Below, piece by piece: positions 22,101-34,010 of a stretch of DNA of 64,000 nucleotides (its first letter is position 1; every line of letters starts with the position of its first letter). The DNA is taken from contig NC_084671.1 in NCBI RefSeq assembly GCF_028389875.1, forward strand, positions 5,967,001 to 6,031,000. The letters are read 5' to 3'. A program made the translations under genes and the position numbers. The notes under the pieces are model-generated. The model saw only the letters and a program-made list of their open reading frames with translations. It was not told where the DNA came from and did not search any database. This DNA is from Rhea pennata. Its lineage: Eukaryota; Chordata; Aves; Rheiformes; Rheidae.

Positions 22101-24335
22101 TCATCTTGGACGGTAGAGACCGTGGTGCGGTCCCTCACGCTATATAGCCTGCTCCTGGGGTGCTGAGTGCCGGGAAACAGTCGCTCGTTTGGTACCACTT
22201 AACAAGTCACCCATTAAGGTCCACTCAATAACGCTCTTAAGTATGTATGTAAGTGTAAATTTTAATCTTGTTGCTGTTGGTGGAACACAAATAGGGTAGA
22301 TCCATCCTCAAGTTTTAGGCATGGGTTAAGGAATTTTGCTAAATAAGGGGCAGCCCACATTCAGGCCCTGCGGGAGGAGCAGACTGAGCCGATTTCACAG
22401 CTGCTAACACACACAGCAGGAGAAGTCAGCGGCTACTGCTCAGACTGACCGCCTGGGAACGAAACGCTCTGTACATCCTTTTCCACTGAGGACACGCAGG
22501 GATCAGCCTGAAGGCCACTGATGCTGCTTCCTTTGAATCCACTGGAAGTTTTAACTCTATTAAGGACTTCAAGATTTGGCTTTCAGTGAGCAAATAATTC
22601 TTTAATATAAAATGATTGGAATTTGATATATTATTTTGGTGCTACAGACCTATCTCTGGTTTGTAATATTGAAGGTAAAATGAACAGCAAATGAATGGTT
22701 TTCAGCTTCAAATATATCCATTTAACCCTGTTTACATGTGGATTAGGTACATATTTGTTTTTCTAAATGCTTACATAAAGTTGCGACATAGATCCCCCCC
22801 TTCAGGCACTTGCAGAACAAAAGCCGTAACTCTTTCGGTGGTAATCCCTTTCCCTGTAAGGAACAGACCTCTTAGCCCTGTAACCTATACTCTGAGAAGC
22901 AGAGTGCAGTGTTTGAAACCCTGCACAGTGAAAGCGGTGCTTCTGCTCACCTGCCGGGTAGATTTAATTTACGGCATCACGTCTTTCAGCAAACTATTGA
23001 CACGATAGTCGTGCAGAATAACACAAACAACAGGATCACGTGCTGCCTGGCTCCACCTCACTGTCTGCGTTTCAGAAGCAACTGGGCTTCACTTTGCAGG
23101 GAAAAAAATAGTTCTCTCCTAGCAAGGTTCCTGTCTGGTGACAGAACCCAGTCAAATACGATCAAAGTGCCGGTGCTGGTGGGAGCCCCAGCCCCACCGA
23201 GCCCGTACTGATGATCCTACAGCCTAGAGGCAAGGCTGCTCTTTGATGAGCCATGGGACACGTATACCAAGAACTGTTCCTAAATCCTCGAAGGCAGTTT
23301 TCAGTTGACATCCATGAGTTAGCTACATCTGATCAATCAACTCATAAATGAAAATTATTTTCCTAATCTCTGTGGCTGAGAGGATCCAAGCTGAGTCTGC
23401 ACCAAGTGGATAGTTTAATGATTTCAGCAGACTCACTCTGGACTGAGATGAGAATCTTGTCTCCTACCATCAGTATTTTGCCAGGCTTTCATATATCTGT
23501 AGGAGTCAGCTGAAAGTACTTGCTGTATTTCCTCACTGTGAACTCCTTTGCTTCCCTAGATCTACTGTGTCACACAAGAATGGCAGGTTTGGGCCCAACC
23601 ATGACTTTGCTTGTTAGAGAGAGCTAATCTGGGAGTGATATTTTTTAACCAAATTGAAAGGATTCAAAACCAGCTCTGCCTGCTAAATTCTTTGTATGAT
23701 GGGGGGGTCTCACTGCCCCATACAAATGAAAAATAATTTGGTTCTTTTTTACTCTCTTGCTTTTAAAGCGTGTTAATAACCCAAACAATGTTCTGGTGAA
23801 ATATATACATTATTATGATCTTAACATCTCATTTGTCCTGAAGATGAAGTTTTGACTATTCTGAGTGAGAAAGTTTGAAGGACTAAGTATATTCTATTAC
23901 AGACTAATCTGTCCCCTTAATTTAATTATTGGGGATTTTTTTGCATGAAGGCCCTAGGATTGTACTTGCATCTGAATAAGCTCCTGCCATCCTTTTTGCC
24001 CGAATATCAGAAAGCTTCACAGGAAAATCTTTAATCATTGAGAAGGGAACAATATTGAACAGTAATTTTTGAGGCATTTTTGTCTTTGCTTTTGTTCAAA
24101 CATTTTTCCATTATTTTTTCCCTAAATCACAGCCTATTGTAGATACAGCCTCCGTCCTTATCTCCTCAGGGATATACATCTGTCTTTAATTTGAGTGGAC
24201 CCAGGCTGCCCAGTCCTCCTCATCATTATCACTCCTACTTCCATACTCTTACGAAGCAAGGATTCCCCACAGAGGAGTATGTTTTAAGAACAGTTAATTA
24301 GTCACTTTAATCTAGGTAACTGTGCTCTCTGATGC

Positions 24336-24354
24336 TTTTTTTTTTTTTTTTTTT
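24336..24354 (+). repeat. T19 homopolymer
   Basis: A run of 19 T in AT-rich intron 1. It could be a reverse-strand poly(A) remnant, but no retrogene body is recognised beside it. Confidence 0.9.
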
Positions 24355-25425
24355 AATATATTGGTAAGCAAAGGTATGTTATATGCTTTAGCAACATATA
24401 CCAATATAATGAATATGTGCAAATATATTTATCAAACAGACTTTCAATCTCATGACAATTTTTGGTCAATTAAACAAATGCCTTGACATGCTAAACTGTA
24501 CTTACCTACTACTTAGGGACACTGGGAGGATTAATTAGTTAACAGACTAGATTAAATCAGGGATGCCCTTTTGAGCAGAGAGTTTTTTTCTGGTGTTGAA
24601 AACATAATACTGCTTCCTGACCCTCCCAAGAGTCTGGTTAGGTTTGGAAAGCCCTATATTAGATCACTGTGGGCACCATCTGTCAGAGGAAGGCACTAAG
24701 TTGAGCTATATAAACCATAAGCATTTAACAGACAAGGAGAACGTGAGGTGAGAAGCAGTTCTGGAGAAAAAAAAGGGGGGAGCAGGAATTTCAAAGAGCA
24801 AAGCGATGCTGAAGCACGCCGACCCGGGGTCAGGCAGGCGGACGGCTGGCGCTCGGCCTTCCGAAAACACCCGTGTGGCATCGACCGGCGGCACCGAGCG
24901 CGGGGTGACGTAAAGGGGAAGGTAACTCCATCACGCGGCTCGGAGCCGGCGCCGGCGGGCGGACGGGGCCGCAGAGGCGGCCGCGGGGGGCTGCGCCCGG
25001 GGGCAGGGGGCTGTGCCGCGGGCCTCGGTGCCGCTCCGCGGGGGGCCCGGCCGCCCCGCGCCCCGCGCCCGCCCCGTCGGGGCTTCAGCACCGCGGACAG
25101 CGGCCGCCGGCGCGGCGCGGCGCGGCGGGGCAGGACACGCGGGACACGCAGACCTGCGTGTCTCGCCCCCGCCCCACGCCGAGACAGAGCGAGCTCAGCG
25201 CCCCGGCGCCGAACGGGTGCGTTTCGCCGTAACCGAGGGATTTCGCCCCCCGAGTCACCCCCGCCGCGGCGCCTGCGTGCGCCGAGCGCGGCGGAGCGAG
25301 GTGCCCACGGCTCGTGGGTCGGCCGGCCAGCCCCGAGGCGCCCAGCGCGCCCTTGGCTCCCTTCCTCACGGTTTCGCTTTTGCTCGCAGTCGCTCCGCGG
25401 CGTTTTCATCCCTATTCCCCTCGTG

Positions 25426-25442
25426 CCCCCCCCCCCCCCCCC
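25426..25442 (+). repeat. C17 homopolymer
   Basis: A run of 17 C inside the CpG island, a likely quadruplex former on the minus strand. Its length may be unreliable in an assembly. Confidence 0.9.
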
Positions 25443-25677
25443 GCGCCCCGCCTTACTCCCACTTTTTGCGGCTGGGTAACCCGTAGCCAGAGAGCTGCCG
25501 CTTCGGAGAGCCCGAAGGGACCCCCCGGCCGCGCCGCGCACCCCGCGCCCTCCCCCGCCTCCCCCGCTCCGCAGCGGGCGGGCCGGCGCGGTGCGGCCGC
25601 CCGCAGCGCCCTGCGCCGCAGCCCCCCGGCGCGGGGCCCCCGCCGCCCGCCCCCGCCCCCGGGCCGCGGGCACTCAC

Positions 25678-25800
25678 CGGCGCGGCGGCGGGGGCCGCCG
25701 CGGGCGCGGAGCCCGGCGGGGGAGGCTGCGCTGCTGCAGCAGGCGGGGGGGCTGCGCTGCGCACGGCCGGCTCCGCGCCCGGCCGCGCACGCAGGGCGGA
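25678..25800 (-). other. SLC7A14: Candidate non-coding exon 1 of SLC7A14
   Basis: On the minus strand a GC-rich segment with GCAGCAGCG-type triplets ends CGCCG|GTGAGTG, a near-perfect donor at 25678/25677. It is placed to splice onto the exon 2 acceptor at 14949. In human the gene also starts with a non-coding exon followed by a long first intron. The 5' end is arbitrary, because no TATA box or initiator is clear. A purine tract begins just upstream. This is an inference from splice consensus and island position. Confidence 0.5.
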
Positions 25801-26085
25801 GGGAGGCGGGAGGGAGGCAGGGGTGGGGAGAGGGAGGAGAGAGGGGTGGAGGGAGGGAGGAGAGTTAGGGGGTGGAGGGGGGGAAGGAGGGAGGGATGGT
25901 GGGAGGAAGGAGGGAGGGAGGAGGGATGGAGAGAGGAGGGATGGGGAAGAGGGATGGAGGGAAGAAGGGAGGAGAGTTACGGGAGGAGGGATGGAGGGAG
26001 GGAGGAGGGATGAAAGGACAAAGATATGGAGGGATGGAGGAGGCAGGGAGGGAAGGAGGGCTGGAGGAGGGCGCTGCAGCTCCTC
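25798..26085 (+). repeat. GGGA/GGAT-rich purine tract upstream of candidate exon 1
   Basis: Almost 290 bases of G/A on the plus strand, made of irregular GGAGGGA, GGATGG and GAGAGG units. It is a homopurine-homopyrimidine repeat that can adopt triplex or quadruplex structures. It gives long Gly/Glu/Arg frames on plus and Pro/Ser/Leu frames on minus, none of which I take as genes. Confidence 0.9.
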
Positions 26086-26596
26086 AGCCGTGCAGCCTCG
26101 TCCTCTCTGCCCACCTGCCGGGTGCACGCACCGGGCTGGACTGGGCCCGGAGACTCCCCTCGGCCATGCGAGCCCTCCCGGCCGACCGCGTCTCCATCAG
26201 CCAAGTTGCGTTTAGCCGCCCAGGTGTCATGGTGCAGGGCTCTGCACATAGCCCAGCTATTCAGAAAGCCCTTCTCCTCTCCGCCTCTTCGGGAACAAGG
26301 TTTTCCACACCTGAGAGACAGAGAATGGGTAAAACTCCCCCTTTGTTTTCTCTTTGAACCACTTAGTGAGATTTGGGTGCTAATACTGTAATCCCGGAAC
26401 AGGCAGAATTAGGACTAAAGTAGTGCTTCGTGTGTTGCAGTGTGCCGGGCTCCCTGACCTCCCCACATGGCTGGCTGGGAGGAGAAGACAGACGTGCAGT
26501 TGTCACAGTTCAATCTGTGGCTGTGACTTGATGTACTGGAAGGAGCTGAGCTTTAATTTGCAGTATTCGGATGCAGGACATATTTTATATAGAGAT

Positions 26597-26635
26597 GTGT
26601 GTATACATACATACATACACATACATATATATATA
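26597..26635 (+). repeat. (CATA)n/(TA)n microsatellite
   Basis: GTATACATACATACATACAC followed by ATACATATATATATA. This is a compound tetra- and dinucleotide repeat. Confidence 0.9.
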
Positions 26636-27454
26636 GGTAAAGCTGCCTTTGAGGATAGCAGAGATTCATGCTCAAGATAACACCTCATGTTTTTCTATCA
26701 CATTTTCATTTCTTGATTCTTGCCATTTGGTTCCCTCCAGAAACATCCCATCTCTGTATCTGTATTCTATCAATTTTTGCATCAAATCCAAAAATGATCT
26801 GATCTCCAGCGGCATTTGGAGAGGAATAGACTTTAGCCTCTGTAAAAGCTTCACACTGTAAGTTCTTACACCTTCCCTAGAGCGGGAGGTGCCTCAGGTG
26901 GGAAGAAGCTATTCGTTCTCCAAGCGCTGGAATATGTGTTTGCTGGTAAGTATTAGCAGCGCGACCCTTTGGCTTCTGCTCCGTGTGGGAAGGCAGCCTC
27001 TGCCTACCGGCAGGAATCGCATCGCTAGCAGTGACCTTCTGGGGCCCTGCGGGCTGCAACACCGCACAGATAAACCTGCCCCCGATGTCAGCGATCCTGT
27101 CTTTGGGCAGGAGAGCAAACCGTGCAGCTTCTCTGGTTTCCTTTCCAGCATGAATTTCTGCGCTATTTTCTGAGGCTTTCCAGATGATGGCCGTAGTTTT
27201 CTCAGTTTCTTAGCCAGCTCCTTCCCTTCTTCAGCTTAGCTTTACCTCCCCTTTTCCCTTTCTCTAAGCAGATTTTACAGCCTCTCTCTTCCCAAATAAA
27301 GGGTAGGAAAGGTCCTCTTCCAGGTGATTCCTGGCCAGCAGAAGGTGTCATCACCGGATAACACACTCCGTTCCTTTCCTGCTGCTCTGGCCAGTGAGAC
27401 ACAGCATGCGGCAGAAAAAGCCAAAGAGCAGCCGGATGATCACCCTGCTTACAG

Positions 27455-27496
27455 CTAGCAGTTTGGAAAACCGGCAACTAGCAGTTTGGAAAACCC
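27455..27496 (+). repeat. Tandem duplication of an 18-base core
   Basis: CTAGCAGTTTGGAAAACC occurs twice, spaced at 23 bases, directly before a T-rich run. It is a local slippage duplication or possibly a target-site duplication of a lost insertion. Confidence 0.85.
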
Positions 27497-27498
27497 TG

Positions 27499-27533
27499 TT
27501 TTTTTTTGTTTTTTTTGTTTTTTTTTTTTTTTT
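27499..27533 (+). repeat. T-rich homopolymer run
   Basis: About 35 bases of T interrupted by single G. In reverse it would be an A-rich tail, but no retroposed gene is recognised to its right. Confidence 0.9.
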
Positions 27534-28549
27534 CTCCCTTATTCTTTGGTAGCCCAAGAGCAACACCGCGGGCAGCAGCAGCTGGCCTGTAGCTGTATTT
27601 CCCGTACATCCCGTTCTGCGCTTTGTTGTTGTTTCTCTTCTCATCCGCTTGCTTCCCCAACCACCTTTACTCAGTTTGTGGGGAGCTTCAGTTTCCACTG
27701 GAAAAGGCTTGTCTCCACAAAACCGCTTTTCTGTGGTTTTTGCAAAGATGCATTGATTTGCATTGTGTTTACAAAGAAAACATGTTTGAAACAAATACAT
27801 TTGTAAAGGTACGCTATTGTAGAAAAAAAATCAAATTTCAATTAGAAATTGCATTTGAAATCAGCACGTGGATTTGAAATTACTATATATTTTAAAATGT
27901 TCACTCTCGACCTCTGCTGGACACCAACAAGGAAAAGCCCTGGAATTTTTATTTTGACATGTCCCTGTCATTGTGCACTGGCTGCAGTCCCTCCCGCAGC
28001 CGCCGCTGGGCAAACGGGGCTGAGGACACAACCTCTGTCACATGCTTGTCGTTTAGAACATCAGTTCACTTTCATGAAAGATTGATGCTTTGTGGAAAAG
28101 AAATTAATGTATTTGTCCACAAGCAGCAGGCTGCTTGCAGGGATCTCCCTACCAAGCTGTTGCTGGGATGCGATGGCTGCTGGTGGTTAGACCTTCATCT
28201 GCAAATTTTGCAAGTCGAAAAATCAGGTCTGCTGCTGGGGCAAGTGTTTTAATCTGCAGGACTTCACGGGATAATTCACCAGACAGCAGTAGCTCCTGCA
28301 CATCTACTGCAGCGTTCAGTTTGCAATGTCTCTGAGCAGTCCTGACCAGATGCAGTCCTGCATAAGTGTCGGTATTTTTAGAAATGTGGCCAGAATGCTT
28401 GGCCACTTTTTTGCATCAGTTGAAAACTCAGTATTTGTGAGTACCCGGTAGGGGTCAAAATGATGGGAGTATTACTGTAGGAGGATAAGAGGAGGGATTA
28501 ATCCTGCTGTCTCATCTCCTGTTGATGACTCCTGGTATGATGAATACCA

Positions 28550-28665
28550 GAGCGAGGAAGGATAGTCTTGTAATTAAAGCCCTGACTTGAGACTTCGAAA
28601 ACCTCTCTCGAGTTACTGGCTCTGTTACAGGTTTCTCATGTGAACTTCATCACTCCCTGTAGTTT
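28550..28665 (+). mobile_element. tRNA-derived SINE-like (MIR-type) trace
   Basis: GGATAGTCTTGTAATTAAAG followed by CCCTGACTTGAGACTTCGAA, then TGGCTCTGTTACAGG and TCTCATGTGAACTT, parallels the tRNA-related head of MIR-type SINEs (box-B-like TTCGAA, then 'GGCTCTGCCAC...TGTGTGACCTT'). It is diverged and contains no functional tRNA. Confidence 0.5.
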
Positions 28666-31600
28666 CAGTGCTGTGGACCGATACTGAAGATACTGCGCAG
28701 TCCCAGTTTGCGTGCTGCCTGCATAGGGTCAAGCTCTTCCTCTCGGTGTTTTTACGGCGCTGAAGCCAGTGGGATCCCGACCTCATTTGGGGCACATTTC
28801 CTAGCAGGTGAAATTAGTTGGGCAGAAAATCAGCTGGGCTGATGAACCTAACGCCCTGGATAGCCCCTGAGCACTGAGCTGTACCCATCTGCTGGAGCCC
28901 ACGAGGTCTCCCCCGGCACACGGGACTGCAGCCGCAGCGCAGCTTTGCGGGTGACAACCCGCTCCCTGTGGGGTGGCCTCATCCTTGTTCGTGTTGCTTG
29001 CTTGCAGCTGGCCCAGGCAGGGCCAAGGGGCTCAATTTGTGCTCAGGGCAAGGGAAAGGGCTGGTCGCTCCTGCTAAGAGGGACTTTAACAGGTTAAAAG
29101 AAACCAGTGCTGTTGGCGTTTCTCCTAGCGCCGAGCTGCCTTTCTGGCTGCAGCCCCGGGCACCATCTGGGTGGAGAACATGGGGCAACTGCGTTCGTCG
29201 GACACGGTGCAGGTTCAGATAGAGACTGGGCAGCCAAGCGTTAAAGCCAGTGCTGTCGGAGCCGTATCCGACTGTCTGCTCCAGGTCCAGGCTAGCATTT
29301 CTGGTGGCCTCTTCTCTCTCTTCGGGGGTGGGGGTCAGTACTGCACATAGACATGATGCCCTCAGTTGTGCCATCACCATCCCGAGCGTGGCGCTGCTGG
29401 TGGCCTCATAGCGCCTGCGCTCACCTTGGCCACGGTCAGATGAAGACTGGAGCAGCGGGAGCAACAGGGATGGTGAGGGACACGGAGCGATGGGTCACCT
29501 CCGTCCCCCTTTCCGCCGGCCACCCAAGGGCCGGAGCAGCGGGAACGCGGCCGGCTGCCCCGGGCTCCTCCGCGGCTGCGGCAGGGATGCGGCTGCGTGC
29601 TGGAGAGCCGGGCGAAGGCGCTGCCAGAGCCAGAGGGGATTAAATGATTCAGTGTTTGGAGGCTGCAGCCTGTGATTTAAAGGACCAGATGCTGTTTTTT
29701 TTTTCCTCCTCCAGAGAAGATTGCTTTTAATAACAAAAACAGGCAGAAGTGTATTTGTTGCCTTTTGGTTTTCTCTGATCCCTGGGTTGATACTAATATT
29801 TCAGGCCATTGGGTAGCAGAGAGGAATGAGCCATCAAAATGGGTCACATGCACACCAGGGCAATTACACTTCCCTCAGTAAAACTCGGTACGCTGCTGCC
29901 TTTGTGCGTGTGGATTTAGCTTTTACCAATTTCAGCTAAAGTAGCAAGAATGCAGCTGATGGCAGCTTTTGGTCTCAGTTGTCCGCTCTGAGCCAGCGTA
30001 CCATAGCACAGGAACGATTTTTAGGCCCATCAGAAGTGCTGCAGCTTACAGAAAGGCTCCTGCTTCCAAGTACGTAGCTAGGAAAATGCCCTGAAATTAT
30101 TATTAATTCAAATCTTCTCTGAATGATCTTACTGCAGTCTGGTTTGGACTCACAGACCAACCTTCTCATATTAAGTCATATTAAGAGGCAAACAAGTAGA
30201 TTGTCATACATCTTGGGCGAGTGGAAGTTTTAGCACGTTAGAAACCTGCTTTCTTGTCGGTTACTGGCACTTGCTGCGGTTCGGGGCCATCGCGAGGCTC
30301 CGTCGCTCTCGTCTTGTACTGCCCTGTGCAAGGCTGCTGCATCACTGCATTGCACCCAGTGCAGCAGTCAGCAGCGGCGAACTCAGCCTCATACCCGAGC
30401 CTCCCCGGCCCTGTTGCAGTATAAATAACCGGTAGATGAGATAAAGATAACATAGAGTTGTAATGGAAGCTAGAGCAGTCTGGAGTTCTAGGAATGTACG
30501 TTTTAAAGAAGAGAAATAGGCGGTTGTGCCCCCTCTACTTGGCAGACACCTGCTAATCCCAGTTTAAAAGCCTGTCTACTAATTTACCAGAAATAAATTC
30601 ATCAACACTGAGAAATTTGTTTACGCTGGTGCTTTGAGGCCAAGGTTTTGGCAAGCGAACGCATCTGATAGTCAGGGTCACATGCAACAAGAAGGGGCTA
30701 GAACAACATGTTGCCTCGAGGCATCTTAATTTGGGGGCTACAAAGGGGCCTGGCTTGTTCTGCCGTGACACGGCGTGTGCCAAGCTGGGCGATGATCTCC
30801 GTCTCGTCTCTCCTGTCCATCGGAAGGGGCTTGTCTGTCTCAGGCTTGCCCATGTGCAGGAGAAGCTTCTGGTGGCCTCTGAGGAAACAGTGGCAAGCCA
30901 AAGTGTATTTGTTTTGGTTTTGCACACAAAATAGCTTGCATCCTACGGCTGAGAGCTCCAGGTTTAGAATAGTGGTCCTCAGTGTATTTTAGCATTCGCT
31001 TGCCAATTTTCTCTGGAAACTGAGCTGTTTCTGCTTGGATACTGAAAAAAAAAGAGAGAGAGAGAATACTTTCTTTGCATTTTAATTGCTTGATTTATCC
31101 ATCTTCCTGCTGATAATGGATGGGGTCTTGTCTGTACAGGGGCTTGATGCGAGGCTGCTGTTTGAATGTGGGCTTTTGCTTTGCACACAAATGCATGGGC
31201 TCATTATATTACAAAAGTGTAAAAAGCTCGAGTGAGCCAAGCAGGCAGCAAAACATTGGGTGTCCAAAATAGCTCCTCTCATCCCAGGAGAGGGCCATGG
31301 AGGAAAGGCTTGGCTTGTGAATATCCCATAGACTAAAAAGAGGGGCATTAGCTATGCAGCAAGAGAGCACTACATGTTTTCTTAGTAACTAGGTGGCACT
31401 GTGGAAAAAAGAGGACTATATTGATCTAATAGTTTGTTCTCATTGACGTTTCTATTGATCTGCTGTTCCACAATGATCCCTTCCTGCCAAAGGCGAAGGG
31501 AATGTGGAGAGGAGCCAGTGCCAGAGAAGAGGACCTTCTCCAGGGAGCTGCAGAGGAACGCTCTTTGGACTAAATGCAATTTCTCAGTCGAAGTTCAGCC

Positions 31601-33699
31601 AAGATATTCTGGATAAGGCACTCCATGTCTGCTTGAGCTTCAGATTTTGATTTTGTGTCTCAGTTGAAGGACAATGGACCAAAGCCTGGATCTCTGAAGT
31701 CACTGTGGATTTAATATCATAATGCAGCCTTGGCTAAGTGTTGCTTGCAAGAGAAGAGTGGCACCTATTGAATTACCTGCAGCATGTTATTTGAAATCTC
31801 CTATTCAAGAGCTGGCAGGGCCTGCTGCAGCTCAGCTTACAAGAGAGTTTGATAAGATCATAGCTGATGGTAGTGCAGTTTTCAGTTTTAATTTGGTATT
31901 CATTATGTCATTATCAGCCCTCAGGGTCCAGGATCACTTACGGAGCTGCTAATGGGATAGGGAGCACCCTGTCTGCTTGGGCTCGGCCCCCGCTGGGAGC
32001 AATCAGGAGCCCACACATGCCACTCATCCGAGGGCTTCAGGGCAATGATTTATCTGGGTCTTCTGGCTCAGGTTCCTGCATTTTGGAGCAACCATCCGTA
32101 CTGTCCCATGCAGCTCAGATCCCTGGGGCTGGCCTTCGGGGAGCAGCTGGCTCTCTCCTCTTGGTCCAGCAAAGAGTGTCTGGTTGAGTGGTTGAAGGGT
32201 TGTGGAGAAACCCTTGCTGCAGCCTCCCACAGCTAGCAGGTTGGGGTGATAGGGGCTGAGTTTTCACCCAGTGCAAATATGCTTCCTTAGGGCCTGTTCA
32301 GATGAGCGGGTGATAACATGGTGATCTGCAGATGGCAGGGACAGCCAGGTTCAGCGCTGGGGACTCACCTCCCTTTCCAGCCCCTGGAGCCAGATACGCT
32401 CATTTTCCAGACGCACCGTGGCTCTGCTTCCTCTGAGCATCCTGCAGCCATTAAGGAGCACATTCCTCGGCCACCCCACGGGCTTCTGCAGGAAGCTTTA
32501 CGCTGTGCCCAAAGCTGGCACCGAGGCAGCACGCAACGCGCCAGGAGCCACCGAGGCTGAGCTGAGCCCCCAGCTCCAGGGTTTGTCACCGGCTCCTCTG
32601 CCCTTGTCCTCCCTGGGCTGCTGGGGCAGGCAGCAGACTAACAGTCCCCAACACATCAGCCCACCTGGATATGGCCATTTTTTCCGCTGTACCAGGCAAG
32701 CAGAGCAGGTGGAGGGAGCTGTGTGAATCATGCAGTCTACTCAAGGCCCTCAGTTTATGCATGAATGTGCGCTTTCAACAAGAGTACCCGAAGAGGCTTT
32801 GAAAAAAACGCAAAAGAAGGAACATGAACCAGATGGCTTCTCCATGAAAATTAAGATTGGATTTTAGGTTATTTTGTGTATCTTCTAGTAACTTAAAATA
32901 GCCTCTGTTCTATTTGTTGAGCAAATAAGAGAAGACGTTAATATGCACATCATAGCAATAAAGAGGTTTCAAGTAAGCTTCTGCAGCAGTAGGGGAGGGT
33001 GTGAGTACAGTGTGTTTTTTCACTACTGATGTGCCATCTAGTATTCAAAAAATCTGTTATTAAAACACAGGAAAGATTGGAAAGTCAAGAAAAAAATTAC
33101 AATTTTTTTACTGATGTGTGGGCAGAAATACTGTTTTTTCCAGAATGTGAGTTAAATAATACAACTGCTTCCCATTCAGTTAGCTCTAATGCTAAAAAAG
33201 TGCAAATTTGGAGGATTAATTTTTAAAAATGGATCTGAATTAGATATCATGTGGCTCTGGAAAGCAGGTGGATAAAAGAAACACTGCTTAAGCTGACCTA
33301 CTCTGAGTTTAGGTATTTTTTAATTATTATTTTCTTGGCCCTTAACTTTGCACGTTTATAATAAATCTCTGCCTTATACAAATTACATCTCATGGAAAAT
33401 CCAGGGGGATTTTCCTCAGACAAGTAAGTGGCTTTTATGAAAAGCTATACGTAATTTCAGGTGATGCTTTCAGTCTCCTGAGTTTAGTGATGAAGTGAGC
33501 TAGAAACGTGCATTAAACAAGGATCTCTTGTGATCTTCTCTGCACAGAACAGGGGAAAATAAAGAGCTTGGTTTGGTTTCCCGATTTTTGGGAGAAAACA
33601 GGTTTCAGTTAAAAACCAGGAGGAGCAACGAGCAATTTCTTAACGTATTCAGCCTGTAAATGAGAAACGAAAACATCAGCTCGACCAGGCAGACTAAGC

Positions 33700-34010
33700 C
33701 GCGGTGCCCTGTCCCCGTCCACACGCAGCATGGGCACTGCTGCCTCCGCTCAAGCGCGCCCTGACAAAACCAAGGCGAGAACCGATCCGTCCTTACCTGC
33801 TCGGCTTCCGAGAGCGGAGGCTAGCGGGGTGCAACCACCCGTCCCGCGGCTCGCTGGCCCCGCCGCCGGCGGGGAGCAGGAGAGGGCCTCGGACCTTCCC
33901 CAGCTCGTCCCGGCGGTGCGAAGTCTTGGGTCTTCCCGCTTCGGCTGCCGCAGGCGGAGGGAAGGAGGCGCTTTTATTTCAACACCCCCTTCCCCGCTCA
34001 GCAATGCGCC
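33700..34010. promoter_or_regulatory. Isolated CpG islet with a minus-strand first-exon signature
   Basis: A 300-base CpG-rich block in AT-richer DNA. On the minus strand it has a TATA-like AAATAAAA (33979-33972), then GC-rich sequence, then CAG|GTAAGG at 33797/33796. The spacing would suit transcription starting near 33945 and an exon of about 150 bases. It could be an alternative first exon of SLC7A14 or a separate lncRNA. No coding potential is recognised. Confidence 0.4.

Larger units (their letters stand above)
14950..25677 (-). other. SLC7A14: SLC7A14 intron 1 (provisional)
   Basis: Runs from the candidate first-exon donor (GTGAGT at 25677-25672) to the exon 2 acceptor. It includes a GC-rich islet at 16.9-17.95 kb, a CR1 tail at 16.33 kb, MIR-like SINE traces at 18.2 and 19.05 kb and a long AT-rich gene-free stretch (18.0-24.7 kb). 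A T19 run lies at 24336-24354. No coding exon of SLC7A14 is expected here and none is seen. The intron's length depends on the exon 1 assignment. Confidence 0.55.
24880..25830. promoter_or_regulatory. SLC7A14: CpG island, probable SLC7A14 promoter region
   Basis: The strongest CpG island in the window, with dense CG dinucleotides and GGGGCGGG/CCCCGCCC-type Sp1-like boxes over nearly 1 kb. It lies upstream of the coding exons and contains a consensus minus-strand donor at 25678/25677. The open frames of 140-325 codons on both strands here are Ala/Arg/Pro/Gly strings caused by composition. No TATA box is evident, as usual for CpG-island promoters. A C17 run at 25426-25442 interrupts it. Confidence 0.6.
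26086..33690. other. Intergenic region, no gene recognised
   Basis: Mixed composition. It contains the microsatellite at 26.6 kb, a T-rich run and short tandem duplication at 27.45-27.53 kb, a SINE-like trace at 28.55 kb, and a modest GC-rich patch at 29.1-29.6 kb. All open frames are short (longest about 160 codons at 28979-29464) and lack recognisable domains. I see no splice-linked coding exons. Confidence 0.6.

Noticed and set aside
24295..24545. Repeated GTTAATTAGT/TTAATTAGTTAAC homeobox- or HNF1-like motifs
   Set aside because: Only a partial match to HNF1 and in very AT-rich DNA where such motifs are common.
24696..25673. 325-codon minus-strand open frame in the CpG island
   Set aside because: It is a composition artefact. 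Overlapping long frames occur on both strands, the product is an Arg/Ala/Gly/Pro string without domains, and it spans the consensus donor region of the island.
25453..26357. Long frames (up to 224 codons) through the purine tract
   Set aside because: They are made of low-complexity Gly/Glu/Arg or Pro/Ser/Leu from the GGGA repeat, with no conserved sequence.
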